Below, one piece after another: positions 35,675 through 48,300 of a stretch of DNA of 64,000 nt. Each line of letters opens with the position of its first letter. The stretch's first letter is position 1. The notes under the pieces were generated by a model, which saw nothing but the letters and a program-made list of their open reading frames with translations, ran no database searches and was not told where the DNA came from. The position numbers were made by a program, and so were the translations under genes. This stretch comes from Rhizaria sp. SCN 62-66. Taxonomy: Eukaryota; Rhizaria, unplaced. The DNA lies in contig MEDY01000107.1 in assembly GCA_001724265.1 (NCBI GenBank), forward strand, positions 18,599 through 82,598, in the 5' to 3' direction.

Positions 35675-36048
35675 ATGCAGATGCGGCGGGGCGTTCTGCT
35701 CCAAGCAAAGTACGTCAACTTCCCATGCTTCACACTTGTCGTCGTGCCTTGCCCAATCAAGCTCTCACTCATCAGTCGAACCACTTGTTTCACATTGACT
35801 CACCCCCGTACTACAGAGACCCGCAGCTGATGGTGTACATGATGCACTTGCTGTCGAAGGACAGCGATTTGTTTGGCACCCGCAACTTTTCCCAGATTGA
35901 CAGCCAGACTATGTTCGTGCCCCAGAAGACCACTGACCTGGTCGCTAAGATCATGCCTAAAATCAACGAGTGGATTGTCGGCAACTCCTATCTCGGCGAC
36001 GACGAAGAGGCGGAGTCCGAGGACGGTGAGGACGACAGTGCAGAATAA
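35675..36048 (+). CDS. Small acidic protein of unknown function, two exons
   Basis: CDS is join(35675..35709, 35817..36048), 88 residues, stop TAA. The exon 1 product (MQMRRGVLLQAK) joins in frame to DPQLMVYMMHLLSKDSD. The core is compact with predicted helices (LMVYMMHLL, TTDLVAKIMPKINEWIV), and the last ~17 residues are almost all Asp/Glu/Ser. The Met-rich, regular core suggests a conserved small subunit of some complex, but I do not recognise the family. Support comes from precise splice sites, restored frame, an acidic ordered tail and a TATA-like word upstream. An additional upstream exon cannot be excluded. The stop codon lies inside an AATAAA hexamer. Confidence 0.65.
35710..35816 (+). 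other. Intron of the small acidic gene (107 nt)
   Basis: Donor CAAA|GTACGT, acceptor CTACAG|AGAC. Removal makes the CDS 267 nt (divisible by three) and joins QAK to DPQL. The donor matches the GTACG pattern of the other coding introns here. Confidence 0.75.
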
Positions 36049-36734
36049 ACGGTACACTGAACAACCCTTGCGGACGTCAGGCTTTCAGCCGGTGCTGCGC
36101 ATTCGTATGGCAACCGTAGCACACTCAGCGGATTGCACCCATCTCCGCAGTGTTTTGGTACTGCATATGGAGCGGCGCACTGCGCAACTGTTTTATTTAG
36201 CCTCCAGAATCTCGGAGAAAGTGAGCGGAACCCCAAAGCGCTCTTCAGCATTCAGATTCGACTTATACATAGTTTCTCGAACTTTCATTGTTTTCTTATT
36301 TGAACAGACAAAGTTATGCCAACATCTCCCCATTGTTACATAATACATCACGAGTTTGCTTCGTTCTATGCTTGTTGTTGATTCATACGTCGTCGCATTC
36401 GTTCAAATTTGATCAAACGACTTGTGGTGACACGCAATAGATCCGAAACTCAAATTTTCAGGGATAGGCAACACATACACTATCCATAAGAGTGTATGAT
36501 CGACACTTTTTAGAGGTGAAGATGTGTTGATCTACTTGTTTTCGCTATATGTTCTTTATTGCAGTCTGCTTGTATCTCGGTAAATGAGTGTGTGGGCACA
36601 GTTCACAAGACTCACATTCTTCATGCATCTTCCTTAATCGCAGCCCATAGAGAGCACACCAGAGCCCAAGATACCGGCCGCAACTAAACATACTGCGTCT
36701 ATACTAGACCTAATCTGTGCGGTTGTGAGGCACA
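36049..36734. other. Intergenic spacer, 686 bp, no gene seen
   Basis: Moderate GC at first, then AT-rich; the 3' flank of the small acidic gene and promoter of the next gene. The ORF spanning 35873-36343 is an out-of-frame shadow. No RNA gene recognised. Confidence 0.55.
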
Positions 36735-39269
36735 ATGGAGAGCTGCGAGCAGCAGGACGGCAAAGAGCTCCAGCGCCTTCGCGCCGCAGCCAGCTCGATC
36801 TCAGCTCTGGCGCCAACAGATGATCCTATCTCCACGTTAAGGGAGCTTAACAGCGCATTTACACTTCACCCGCGCGCAGATGTGCTCCTCGAGAGCGGGG
36901 TTGTTAGGCTCCTTCTGCAGACGCTTGTGCTCACAGGAAACTCTGACGCACCTTGGATTGCTGGAGATCGTCTCCTGTATATCTGCCTGCTGTTTAGCAG
37001 GCTTCTTGAGTCCGAAGGTGGCGCTAACCTGCTCACTGAATGCAACGCCGTCGACCACATTGCCGCTTTTTTGCCTTGTATCTACGAGTTGGTCCCAGTT
37101 GAGTCAATGTCTGTTTTTCTCAGGGTTCTGGAGACTGCGTCTTGCACGTCGGTCCTCGCCACCGCCGCCAGACGCGCCGCGTTGACGAACTTGCTGTCAT
37201 TCATGCGCGTGCTCGATTAGAAGGAACGCCCGCTGGAGACTGCGACGCTTGACGACGTCCGATTCCACACCAGGCTCAGCAACGTGGTCGTCGCGCTGTA
37301 TTCTGGAGCCACTGTAAACGGCGTTACGATGCCCTGGCTTCCGTACGCCTCTGTGTCGCCCTTCATCCCACCGCTGTGCGGCATCATTCAGCGCTACACC
37401 GGAGCTGACAGCTTCAAGCAGCAAGTACGAGCAGCTGTTTATCTTCACTTGGGCACACTGTTCGAGTGTGGCAGCGGCGCCAACGCCGACGTTAATGAGA
37501 GCTCTCAGGCCAGCGCTCGCGCTGCCGTTGACATCGTGCAATGTCGCCGTGACATTGCGGACTTCGCCGCCAGCGATGCGTTTGACCCGTTGCTGGAGAT
37601 TGACAACATGGGGATCTTGCGGCGACTACTGAGTTTTGTGACCTTATTTGACGATCTTGCGTTTACGCTCGCGTTCACACACAGACGCCTTGAACACATT
37701 CTATCTTTTATTGACAAGAGTGAGGATAATTACATTGATCATATTAGCTTGTTGATGGCGCTGCTAGCGGTGTTGGTACCTCAATTTCCGAAGTTCTCGG
37801 AGAAGCTTGCCTGTGCAAGCGGTTTTGCGCGTATTGTGCTCCACATCGGTGAAACAATTAGCGGGCGAGATATGTTGAAGTATCAAACGCTGCCCCACGA
37901 CATGGTGCGAGTGTTTGACGGCATCCTAAGCTCTGCCCCTGCCGTGGCGCGCACGGTGCAACAGCTGCTTGTCAGCGGAGTGATGAAGGTGTGCTGCACG
38001 TTTCTGCGCTTTTCTCTGGCATTGAATCTTTCATCTGAAGAGCAGACACCCGAAGATGTTCAGCAACGCGTCGAGTTTTTCACACGACTTCTCCTTGTTG
38101 TGCGCGTAATGGTCAACTCTTCAGACACATTGCCCGATTATTCAAAGCAAAGCGGTAACGGCGATGCGTCGCGGAATCCTTGTTTGGCCCAGTTTGTTGC
38201 CTGCCACGGACTCCGTGCGTTTTAGCTGCTGTACTATGACGACTCCGCACAAGAAGCGACCCACAATGGCTGCTTGCTGCATGAAATCGCGCAGCTACGC
38301 ACACTGCTTGAGAGCATGGCGGTGATTGCTCCGGTGAGACCCGCAGCACAACAAGCGCGTGACAAGACTCTCACAGAGCTGCGTGCGTTTGTCGGGCCGC
38401 ACAATGACTGGCAAAAGCCCTTCGACGCGTATATTGCGCGCACTATGATTCAGAGCGGTTTCCCGCTCCGGAACCCAGCCGACCAAGAAATTTACTCTGA
38501 TTAGCCGGGCTGTGGCTCTTTGCTGCGGGGCAGCAAAGAGCCATCGCCGGAAGCGTTGGGTGTGTTGCAGGCCAGGGCACGTGAGCGCATCCTGATGTCA
38601 AGCCGAGATCTCGTCCCTCCTGAGCATCGGACGTCTGACGTGATCATGGGAACTGGGATGTCCTCGGAGCAGGGCGATGAGTTTGTCCTGCGAATTCGGC
38701 TCAATGACGAGATATTTCCATGTAATGCCGCGCTTTTCCGTTCTAAGGCAGCAGATATGGCTCTTTGTCCGTTTGTACACACATGTTTTGTGCCCCGCAA
38801 TTTTAAAGCCACATCGCTGCCAGTTGTCACGCTGTTTAACAGTATGACTGAGGTTTCCTGTGCCGCTGCGCCTCTTTTGCTTCCGGAGATTGACGTAGTC
38901 TATGACGAGCTTCCAGCAGGGGGTACTGATGCCGATGGCGCCGCAACTGTATATCCTGTCGGCACGGTGCTTATGTACCCCGAGACCGTGGATCCCGCCT
39001 GGGCAAGGTTTTACGCTGGCTTGTTCAGTACACCGTGGTTTATTGTCTTCAAGCTGTGTCCGGCGAGCCTGCTGCGCGGCGCGGTGCCCGTCGGCCGCGG
39101 AATGACGTGCTTGGAAGGCGCACAACCTGCTGAGGACGATCCCGGTGCTGAACCATTTGATGAAACAATGATTGAGTACTTTGAGGCGCGTTGCCAGGCG
39201 GCCTGTGACTCCGACAGTTTTACTGAGATTAGGCCGATGCTTATATTCAAAAAGTTTATGCCCAAATAA
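36735..39269 (+). CDS. Helical-repeat (ARM/HEAT-like) protein read through three in-frame TAG codons
   Basis: 844 residues if TAG is sense: TAG at codons 162 (37218), 497 (38223) and 590 (38502); stop TAA; start ATG 36735 (MESCEQQDGKELQRLRAAA). Four open segments of 161, 334, 92 and 254 codons lie in one frame with no TAA or TGA. Residues ~15-560 look like alpha-helical repeats with amphipathic helices and G-L/G-V turns (VVRLLLQTLVL, ILRRLLSFVTLF, LLMALLAVLVPQF). A C-terminal region (~635-740) begins FVLRIRLNDEIFPCNAALF, faintly like the start of a BTB fold, but I would not call it. I do not recognise the family. Under the standard code this would be four unconnected fragments, three without a plausible ATG. 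Codon use is less GC-biased than in neighbouring genes. Confidence 0.75.
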
Positions 39270-39952
39270 GCCGTTCTTAACTTCTACTAAGCCATTCGAT
39301 GTGATGATTTTTGGCCACTTTTCCATGTATGACATGCAGTATTGGCGACAATACGGCGGAAATACGTATTGTATCATTGTTTTACAACGCCACTAAATTT
39401 ACAGCTGTAATCAGCTTTGGTTGATTGGACATTGATAACATTGCTTCGCGTCGAGGACCCGAATTTTTACAACGTAGCCATGCACTTGAAGTGCGCTTGA
39501 AGTGCATAATTGATGAGATGCGCACTAATACAACACGAAACAACACAATTTTACAGTAGGATTATTATTTCAAGTTATATTTCAGATTTTATGAAGCTTT
39601 GTCACTCACCATAACCGATTGTCACATTGCATCGCGTGACCGTGTCAATCTGGTGACTTGGCCGCAGGTGACCTGGTGACGTTCGGGGCAATCGACCTGT
39701 GGCGACTTCCATATCCCCTCAGTTCATGCAGGCATACGACCGTCAAGCACACTTCCACTAGATTGCCGCAAATTTATGACTTATACTATGCATATTCCTA
39801 TTCTTTGCACATTCTTTAGGTTCTATAAGCCATCTCTATTTCATCAGTTTTGATTGACATCATTACCGACTGACGTCGACGAACCTCAACCAAACAGAAC
39901 GCGTACAGCTCGCGAGAACAGTATCGTAGCGTCTTCAGTCCGACATTTCCAT
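39270..39952. other. Intergenic spacer, 683 bp
   Basis: AT-rich, with the imperfect palindrome/direct repeat cttgaagtgcgcttgaagtgc near 39486-39506. The next gene's frame is open upstream to a TGA at 39851-39853 but has no ATG before 39953. Nothing else supported. Confidence 0.55.
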
Positions 39953-42900
39953 ATGTCAACGCCTATTTCCTCCCGCGCGCCCGCGTCCGTGACCGGCGCG
40001 TGGTCTTCTCAGCCGTCTGTGCCGACGTTTTCCGCACTCGACGACGCTGCGACATGTCCCACCTCTCTCGCCTCGCGCCCGCTCGTCACACACGCCGTCC
40101 TAGCGGAGTTTGACGTCGACGCGGGCGCCATCGTGCGCGCACAGGTTCCCGAACCAGTCCCCGGCCTTTCGCCGGCCATGCTCGCTGACCAGATGCTGCC
40201 CGACGGCACGCACGCGCGCGTCTCGGACTGGAGCGTTTTGCGTCTCGCCCGCGACCCGCCGCCCGCTCCAGGGCTCCCGCGCGCGCGCCGGCTCCCGCAT
40301 CCGCGCTGCCCGGCCGCCTTTGCGCCCTACTTTTCCGCGACGCCGCCCGCTGGCCCCGCACACGCGTACTGGTCGATCACGCGCTCCCCATCGCTCAACG
40401 ACGATCCACGCTCACCTCTGCTCTGCCTCACGCTCGTCCACACCCGCAAGGACCCTGCGGCCCGCCGCGGCGCCGTCTGCCGCGCGCTCGCGCTTGTGTG
40501 CCGCCACCGCTGGCACTGGGCCTTGCGCGCTGTGCTCTCGGCCGCGTTGCCGCTCGTCTTCGACCTCCCAGACTCAGCGCTTGCACCCGCGCTGCAGGCG
40601 CTGTTGGACGACGTCAACGCCGCATTCCTCACGCACTACTTCGCGCTGCTGCAGGAGCGCGAGCGCGCGCTGCGGGCGGCCCCCGCACTGGGCCGCGCAC
40701 ACACGCACACCGCGGCCTGGCTCGGCGCCGTTGCCGCGCACGGCGGCGCGCTCTCGGGCCTCGGCGCCGCCACGGCCGACGCGCCCGCCGGCGCCGGCGC
40801 GCTGCCAGACGCCACCCAGGGCCCGCTCGCCGGCTGCGCGCGCGGAAGCACGTTCGCCGTCTTCTTCCCGCGCCTCGCCGCGCTTATCGGCGCCGCTTCG
40901 CTGACGCCCGTGCCCGTGACAGTGCCGTGGCTGCTCGCGCCAGACGCTGTGCTCGAGGCATCGGCGTACTTCCTGCTCACACTCGTGACGCCCGCGGCCG
41001 CGCTCGCCGCCGTGGCCGCCGCGGCGGCGCAGCGGCGCGTTGTCGTGCTCGGCTTTCAGCGACCTGCGCACGAAGTGGCGCGCGCCGTCGCTGCGGTCAC
41101 GGCGCTGGCAGGACTCGGCCCCGCGCGGCTGGAGCTTGTCTTCGCCGCCGCGGCCGCGGGGACCGACTCTGCCCACGTGCACGCGCTCGCCACCGAGGGC
41201 TGCGGAGGCCCGGACGACGCGCTTGAGGCGACTGCGCGCGCGGCCGAGCCCTTCGCGGTGCCCGGCCCTTCGCTTCTGCACCGCACATACCCGTATACGT
41301 CGCTTACAGACCTCTCGTTCCTGCGCGGCCAGCTCCGCCGCGCGCCCGCTGCGCCGCACGGCGCGGTGTTTCTTCCTGCGCTGCGCGAAGGCTTTGTGGC
41401 CGGCGCGACGAACCCGCTGTTTGAGTCGCGCCCGCAGTGGTGGGACGTGCTGCTCGACCTCACCACGGGCACCGCGCGCGACTCGGCGCTGCTCCGCGTG
41501 CCCGCCTCGGGCGCCAATGGGCTTCCGCCGATCGCCGGCCCCGGCGGCAGCGTGCACAGCGCGATCAAGGGCGACGTTGCCGTGGTGCCCGATCCGCCCG
41601 CGCCGGACCACAACGATAGCGATTACTGGTACTTCGCGGCCCTCGCACGGGATGCCCTCGCCGCCGCCGCAGGGCCCTTAGGCGCTGCTGCTGCGTCGGG
41701 GCAGTACCGCAGCGCGCGCAGCAGCAACGCCGACGCGCTTACCACAGATGCTGCCGCCGCGAACGACGACGATGGCTACAACGGCGGCGGCGATGATGAC
41801 GATGCTGAGGCCGAAGACGCCGCCGCGCGCGCCGGAGGCTACGGCATGCGCGTGCTGCCCGGCGCCGCTTCCCCGCTGATCCCGCTGCCACCAGTCGCCG
41901 GCGCCGCCTCCACACCGCTGCCTGACCCCGCTGCCGGCCTCCTGCGCCGCTCCCTGGCTTCCGCACAGGCCGCGCACGCCGCCGCGCTCGCGCCGCCGCC
42001 GCCGCCGTCCGCGCCCGGCGTACCCGCATCCCCGACACTCGCGGTCCCGGCCGTGCACCCGGTCCCCGCACTCGCCGCGGGCGCCGTCGCCGCCACCGCT
42101 GCGGCCGTCTGCGCGCCGCTGCTCACCGCGCCCGGCGGCCACGTCCGCGTTGCCGTTGCGTTGCCCGAGGCCGACACGGTCTCCGTCCCACTCGCGCCAC
42201 GCGGACAGGGCGCGCTCGACGGCTCTCTTGCGCACGGGCACGTCGCCGCCGCCGCCCTCGATGTGCCGGTCGCTGTTACAGTCCCGCTCGGCGCCGCCGC
42301 AGCTGACGCCGACGCGCCCGCTGCGCTGCTGCCGCTGGAGCTGACGCGGCTCGCGCATTACCCGCGTCTTCCGCGCGCGCTGCTGGGCGCCCCTACGGCG
42401 ACGCACGCGCCCGCCAACGCCACTACGGGCGCGAACGCGAGCGCGAGCGCGACTGCGGCTGCGGCCGCGTCTGTGGATGCCAGCGCGAGCAACGCCGCGG
42501 CAGCGTCGGCGATTCCGCGGAGCGCACCGCCGCGTCTTTCTGTTTCTGGCGAGGGGTAGCCGCAGCTCCAGATGGGCTCCGCGAGAGGCGAGCTCGAGCT
42601 CGAGCTTGACCTTGAGTCGTCCACGGACAACGCCGCGGATGGCGCTGCCGCTGCCTCGGCGCCCGAGTCGGCACCGCCGGCGCAGGCGGCAACTGTCGGC
42701 GGCGGTGGCGCAGACGCGGCGACGTTGCTGCCGATGCTGTCTACCGCGCTGACTACGGTCGCGGGTGCTGCGCGTGACGCCGCCGCGGGCGCGCGCACTG
42801 AGTTGGCCGACGCCGCGCTGTCCGCCACTGGCGCTGCGCTGACTGCGTTCTCTCAGCTCTCGCAACAGGCGCAGCAGGCGCTTGGCGACACGCTCGGCTA

Positions 42901-44884
42901 CCCGCGCGCGCCTGCCGCGCTGCCGCACGACAGCGCCGACAACAGCAGTTTCAACTCAGTCACGGACCCGACTGCCGCGACAGTCGCCGACGTGGCGACC
43001 GCGGCCGCTGGCACGACGCAGCGCGCTGTGCTGTACAGTTTTACGGCTGCAGCGCTGCCCGCCGCGCTGGGCGTTGCCGACACGGCCGTGGTGCCGTCTC
43101 AGGCGTCCGTGGGCTGGACCGCGCCCGCCAAGGCGCACGAATCCCTGCGCGAGCGCATCGCCGCCGACCTAGCCACCGCGGCGCAGGCCGAGGGCTGGAA
43201 GGTCGCCGGCGACCGGCTGGTGTACCGCGGCTCAGCGCTGGCGCTATCCTTTGCACGCACGCGCGGGCTCGCTCTGGCGGCCGCTGCGGCGGGTCGCCAG
43301 GTCCCCGCGACGGCGGTCGACCCCACCTCCGCGCTGGCCGCCGCGATGACTGCGCCCGGCTCCGCGCTGGCGAGCTACGCCCCGCGCGGCGCCGCTGGCA
43401 CCGAGTCCGCTCTGCCGCTGCCCGCCGGTGCAGCGCAGCGCGCGGCCGTTGGCGGATACCAGCGGCGGCGCGAGGCGCGCGTGGCGTTTGTGTTTGCCGA
43501 GCTCTTCTCCGCGCTGCTGCGGTCGGCGCTGTGGGCGCGCTGGTGGGGCGACGAGGCCTCGCGCCGCGCCGCCGCCACTGGGCTCGGCCGCGACCTCCAC
43601 GCGATGCTCAACTCCCGCGCGTCCGCTGTGCTGCGTCTGTCAACCGCGGAGACGAACGCTGCGACCGCGGGCGCGCTGCGGCGTTGGCTGCGCGCTCACG
43701 GGCTGCCGTTGGGCTCCGCGGCGGCGGCGCTGCGGTTGGTGCAGGCCCGCGGCGGCAGCGCGCTGGACGTCTTCTGCGCCGCGACCAACACCGCGCCCCC
43801 CGGGCTCTGGGAGCCTTCCGCGGCGCCCGCGCGCTGGGGCGACCCGTGGCACGAGGCCGAGTGCGTGCCGCGCGCTGCCGCGGCCGCGACGGCGGGCGCC
43901 ACGACGGTCTGGTGCGAGTGTCCGCCGCTGCGTCTACCTCTGGCCGTGCGCGGCGGCGTCGCAGTGCCGCCCGCGCCGACTGTCGCGGCTGCCACCGAGG
44001 CTGCCGCGGCGCCGTACTATCTGCGCGTGCCCGCAGGGCTGGCCGCGCCGTCTCTGTCGGCCGCAGCGCCGCCGACGACGGGCACGATCGGCGGCGGCAG
44101 TGCGCTGCTCGACGTTTCACTCGACGGCGCTCTCGCGGCCGCGCCAGTGATTGCTGGTGCCGGCGCGACGTTATCGACGGCGGCATCGGGCGTGGAGGCG
44201 CCTAATGGCAATGCGCTGCGCTACCTGCTGCCGTGCCCGCGCCCGCCCAACTGCGCTCACAACGGCGGGCTCGTTCAAGACAGTAACGGCTCCGACAGCC
44301 ACCACGCGATCGCTAACATCGGCAACGACAGCGGCGACGCGAGCGCTCTGCGCCTTGCCGTGCCGCTTCCGCCCGCGCCCCCCGCGGTTGCTGGCGCCGC
44401 CGCGGCGCTGCTGCCCGTGGTCACGCAGCGCGGCGCGCCCCGCATCTGGCACCGGCTGTGGTCGCGCGCCACCGCAGTCCGCTCGCAGGCTCTGCATGGA
44501 CCGCGCGCGGCGGCGCTGGCGGCGCAGCTCACACAGCTGCTGCTCACCGGCGACTGCGGCTGCGCGGGCTGCGGATACGCTCCCGCTGAGAGTGGCGCTG
44601 ACAGCGAGTTTGACGTGCGTGAGCGCGTGCTGGCTCTGCTGGGGTGCTTCCCTGCGCTGGGCGGGGGACTCACGCCTCTGCTCGCGCTCGCTCTGCACCC
44701 ACAGGCGCTGCCTCACGTCGCGAAGCTTGCTGCGGTTGTTACCACGCAGGTCGAGGGACGGGTTGTGCTGCGTGCGGCCAATTTGGCTGTCAAGCGCGCG
44801 ATGTCGGCCGCGATGATGCGCAATGACGGCTGCACCCTGCTCTCGGCCGAAGAGACAAACACGGTTTACGCGGCGCTTCTGTAA
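39953..44884 (+). CDS. Afi1/SPA-type DENN-related protein, one in-frame TAG
   Basis: 1,643 residues if TAG (42557-42559, codon 869) is sense; stop TAA. ATG 39953 (MSTPISSRAP) is the first in-frame ATG. The N-terminus matches the Afi1 docking domain / SPA-DENN family: VLAEFDVDAGAIVRAQVPEP near residue 45, then LADQMLPDGTHARVSDWSVLRL. The core has the DENN-like VPWLL ... AQRRVVVLGF region, and then the family landmarks YPYTSLTDLSFL (~445) and TNPLFESRPQWWDVL (~486-500). Yeast Afi1 binds the Arf GTPase Arf3 and helps polarity; DENN relatives are Rab exchange factors. After residue ~600 come acidic and Ala/Pro-rich linkers. The segment behind the TAG (870-1643) contains helical Ala-rich sequence and a small CGCAGC cluster, and ends in an ordered region. 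The family assignment is firm for the first half only. Confidence 0.85.
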
Positions 44885-45358
44885 GAGACACCGGGAAAAT
44901 AATATATATTCTACGTAGTAATAATTTTATTAGTGCCAAATTCAGTGTTATATAATACATAAATCTTCATTAACCCCATGGTACTCGTGATATTGCGTGT
45001 TTTCGGGGTCTCTGCTCGTGCTAACGCGCTGCTGCGGGCTTCGCTGTTCCCGCCCTTCAGAGAGTCTTTGATATGGGTCATATATCCGTCATCATCGCCA
45101 TATAATTGCACGGCTTAGATTAATAATTGGTTTTGTAAGTGAACACTATTTAATTTTTGCATAGACGCTCATTGGCCATCCCACACATCATCCCCCACTT
45201 TCACCGCGCCTTCATACCATCCTTGCCCACAGGTCAAAGAAGAGCTCTCGAGCTCGCAACATCCTGCGTTTAGCGACAGAACCGACACGCACAGTATTGT
45301 ACACACATCTTACCTGATATAACACCGGCTGCGCGGTCGCAGACAGAATATCTCCCGC
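44885..45358. other. Intergenic spacer, 474 bp
   Basis: AT-rich 3' flank of the SPA/DENN gene and promoter of the J-domain gene; contains tgatataac about 45 bp before the ATG. No gene seen. Confidence 0.55.
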
Positions 45359-48300
45359 ATGTCGATTAGTCTTGTTGAGGCCCTCACGGTCCTCAACTTC
45401 ACGGTCGAGGAGCGGACTCGGGGAATCGCGCAAGACGTTATCAAGCGGCGTTATCGCGAGTTGGCACTTAAATATCACCCCGACAAGTGTCCCGATGACC
45501 CCGACGCCACTGCGCGCTTCCAGCGCATCTCACAGGCCTACGAGTTGCTCAAGGATGCCGGTCCGGTCGTCTCGATCGCCCCGCCGCCCCGGAGCAACTC
45601 GACTTCCGCCCGCCGCCCCGCTCACGGTACCCCGGGCAGCGCTTCCGACAATATGTCCGCCGCGTTTAACGCCTTTGCGTCGGAGCACTCCGCGGCGTAC
45701 GCCGAGGCCATGCGCGCGCACCAGGAGTCGCAGGTCAAGGCCGCCGCGCGCGCCGCCGCCGAGCGCCAGCGCCAGGCTGCAGAGCGCCAGCGGCAGGCCC
45801 GCGAGGAGCGTGCTGCGGCCGAACGCCTCGAGGCCCAGATCTCCATTGCGCGCGCGCAGCGCCACCGCGAAAACCCCCTTGACTTCCTCCGCGTCGGGGC
45901 CGTGTTCATGTACCGTACGCTGCCACCGCGCAAGGCCACCGTGACGGCCGGCAACAAGGCTGCGGCCGCGGCGGCCGGAGCCGAGCGGCTGCTGCCCAAG
46001 GCGCTCGAGTTTGCAGGCGTTACCGTGCGCTCGCTGGAGCTGGAGATCCAGCGGTTGATCAATGAATCCGGCGGCTTCGACGCCATCCAGCGCGAACTGC
46101 TCAACGCCGCCCACGCGCTCATCGACGCCGCCGAAGGCCTCATCGCCGAGCAGCGCACGCGCGAGGCCCAGGTCGGCAACTGGGCCTTCACCGTGCGCAG
46201 CGACGACTTGTGCAACGCGCCGAGCGTGATGGCGACGGCGGAGCGCAGCTTCATGTACCCGCGTAACTTCGTCGGTGGTGTGCCCGAGCAGTTCCACAAG
46301 CCCTCCAACGCAGAGCGCTTGCGGAGCTTCGGCAGCCACCTGCGCGCGACGGCCGAGGCCTCGCGCTCTGGTCTTAAGACCGCGTCACAGCGCGCGTGGG
46401 TGGCGCAGCTGCACGACCACATCAACCGGTTGCGCGAGATTGCCCGCGTCGCGCTGATCGAGGTCCCCGCCACGCTGCTGCCGCGCTTGCTTGCCGCCGC
46501 GGCCGCGGACCCGGTGCTGCAGACGCCGCCGCCGCGCGACTCGCTGGACCACCTCGAGCGCAACGCGTGGGCTGCGCTGGGCCGCACCGACGCGGCCGAG
46601 ATCACGCGCATCTGCGACGAGCTCAGCATCGCGCTGGGCCCCGGCTCCGTCGCCGCGGGCCGCATCGAGGCGCGCGTCACACAGGCGCTCGAGGCCGCGC
46701 TGACGATGCTCGATCAGGTCGGCGCCATGTCCGCCTTCGCGAACGAGGTTGACGCCGCGCTGGCGCGCGAGGAGTTCAACGTGCTGACCGACACGCCGCC
46801 GCGCCGCAGGGTCGCACCACTGCGCCCCGTGGCCGCCGCCGTGGCCACCGCGCACGCCTCGCTCAACGCATCGGTCGCGGATGCGTATTCGGACGACGAC
46901 GTCGACGACGACAGCGACGACGACGAGTACGACGATAACCATAGTGGCGCGCGTCCGCTGCGGCGCGCCCGCGGGGACCACGCCTGGGCGGAGGTCCTCG
47001 CAGCCGCCAAGGCCGTCGTCGCCTCCTCCGCCGCCGCCGACACTGTGCGCACTGGCTGGGGGGGGCTCGCTGCCAGCGCCGCTACGAACCCATGCGCCGG
47101 CTGCACATGCGGGACGCAGCAGCACACACAGGGCGCAGCTCCGGTAGCTGCGGACGTGGACGCGGCGCTGCTCGCGTCGGCGGGCTGGCAGGAAGGACTC
47201 GGCGGTCAGTCCATGCCCACCAAGCCCGCCGCCGCGACTCACAATAACAAATGCAATACCGGCAACAGCGCTGGCGTGGTTGGCGGCGCCTGCTGCCCCG
47301 GCGCGGCTGCCGCCGCTGTGGCCGCTGCGGGCGCGAGTGCCGCCGGTCTGGCCGCCGTGCCGCCCATGATGGGCTGCGCGGAGGGCGTGTCCCACCTCGA
47401 TAGCGCACAACTCTCGCTTGACATGACCGCGGCGCTGCGCGCGGCGTACGCCAACGCGACAGGCCTGCTGCTTTTCCCGATGCTCGAGCGCGCCGCCAAG
47501 GACGACTCGCCGCCGAGCGCCGACGCGCCGCAGCGCTTCACCGTGAAGGCCGAGGCGCGGCTGGCCGCGGAGTTTGCCGATGCGCTCGCGCGCAAGCTGC
47601 AGACTGCGTTTCCCTTCGTCGACGCCAAGTGTAACAACGCGTACAACGGCGTCGCTCTGGCGACGCAGCTCGAGGAGGCGCAGGTTGCGCTCGCGGCGGC
47701 GGTGCTGACCGACCAGCAGGAGTCCAAGCCGGACTTGGACGCCGTCTCGCGCGTGCTCCTGCTGCGCGAGGCCGCGCTGAGCGTCGCAAGTCTCGCTATG
47801 CACCGACGCCCGCTCAGCACGGCAATGCAGGTCTGGGCCGCGGGCGCCGTCGCGCGCGAGGCCAAGGGCCCGCGCCGGCTAGGCCAGTCCGGCAACCGCG
47901 GCAAGCTGACTGCATGGGGATCTGAGCAGGTGCTCGACGTGCCCGGGCAGTTCATCGGTAGCGACTGGGGTGCTGTGCTGCAGTGCGAGCTGGAGGCGGA
48001 GCTGGCTGCGCGCAGCGCCTACTCCACAGCCGCGATGGAGGGCCGCGGCGTTGTCGACGTGTCGGTGGCCCAACTGGCTGGCAGGTCGACCGCAGACGGC
48101 AGCCGCACAGTGCTGCGTCCGCCGCCGGTGACGACGCTGTTGCCGCTCGCGCTGCGCCGGTTGACCCCGCTGCTGGGCGTGATCACGCCGCGCGCCGTGG
48201 CCGACACGTTCACTGGCGCCGCTGTGCTGCAGGCTGTCGCCGCGCCCGCGTCGCTCCTGCTGGGCGACCCCGCTGAACGCTTTGCCGCGCGCCGCGTCTC

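Noticed and set aside
36735-39269. Pseudogene decay
   Set aside because: No frameshifts and no TAA/TGA; only TAG appears, and neighbouring intact genes show the same pattern.
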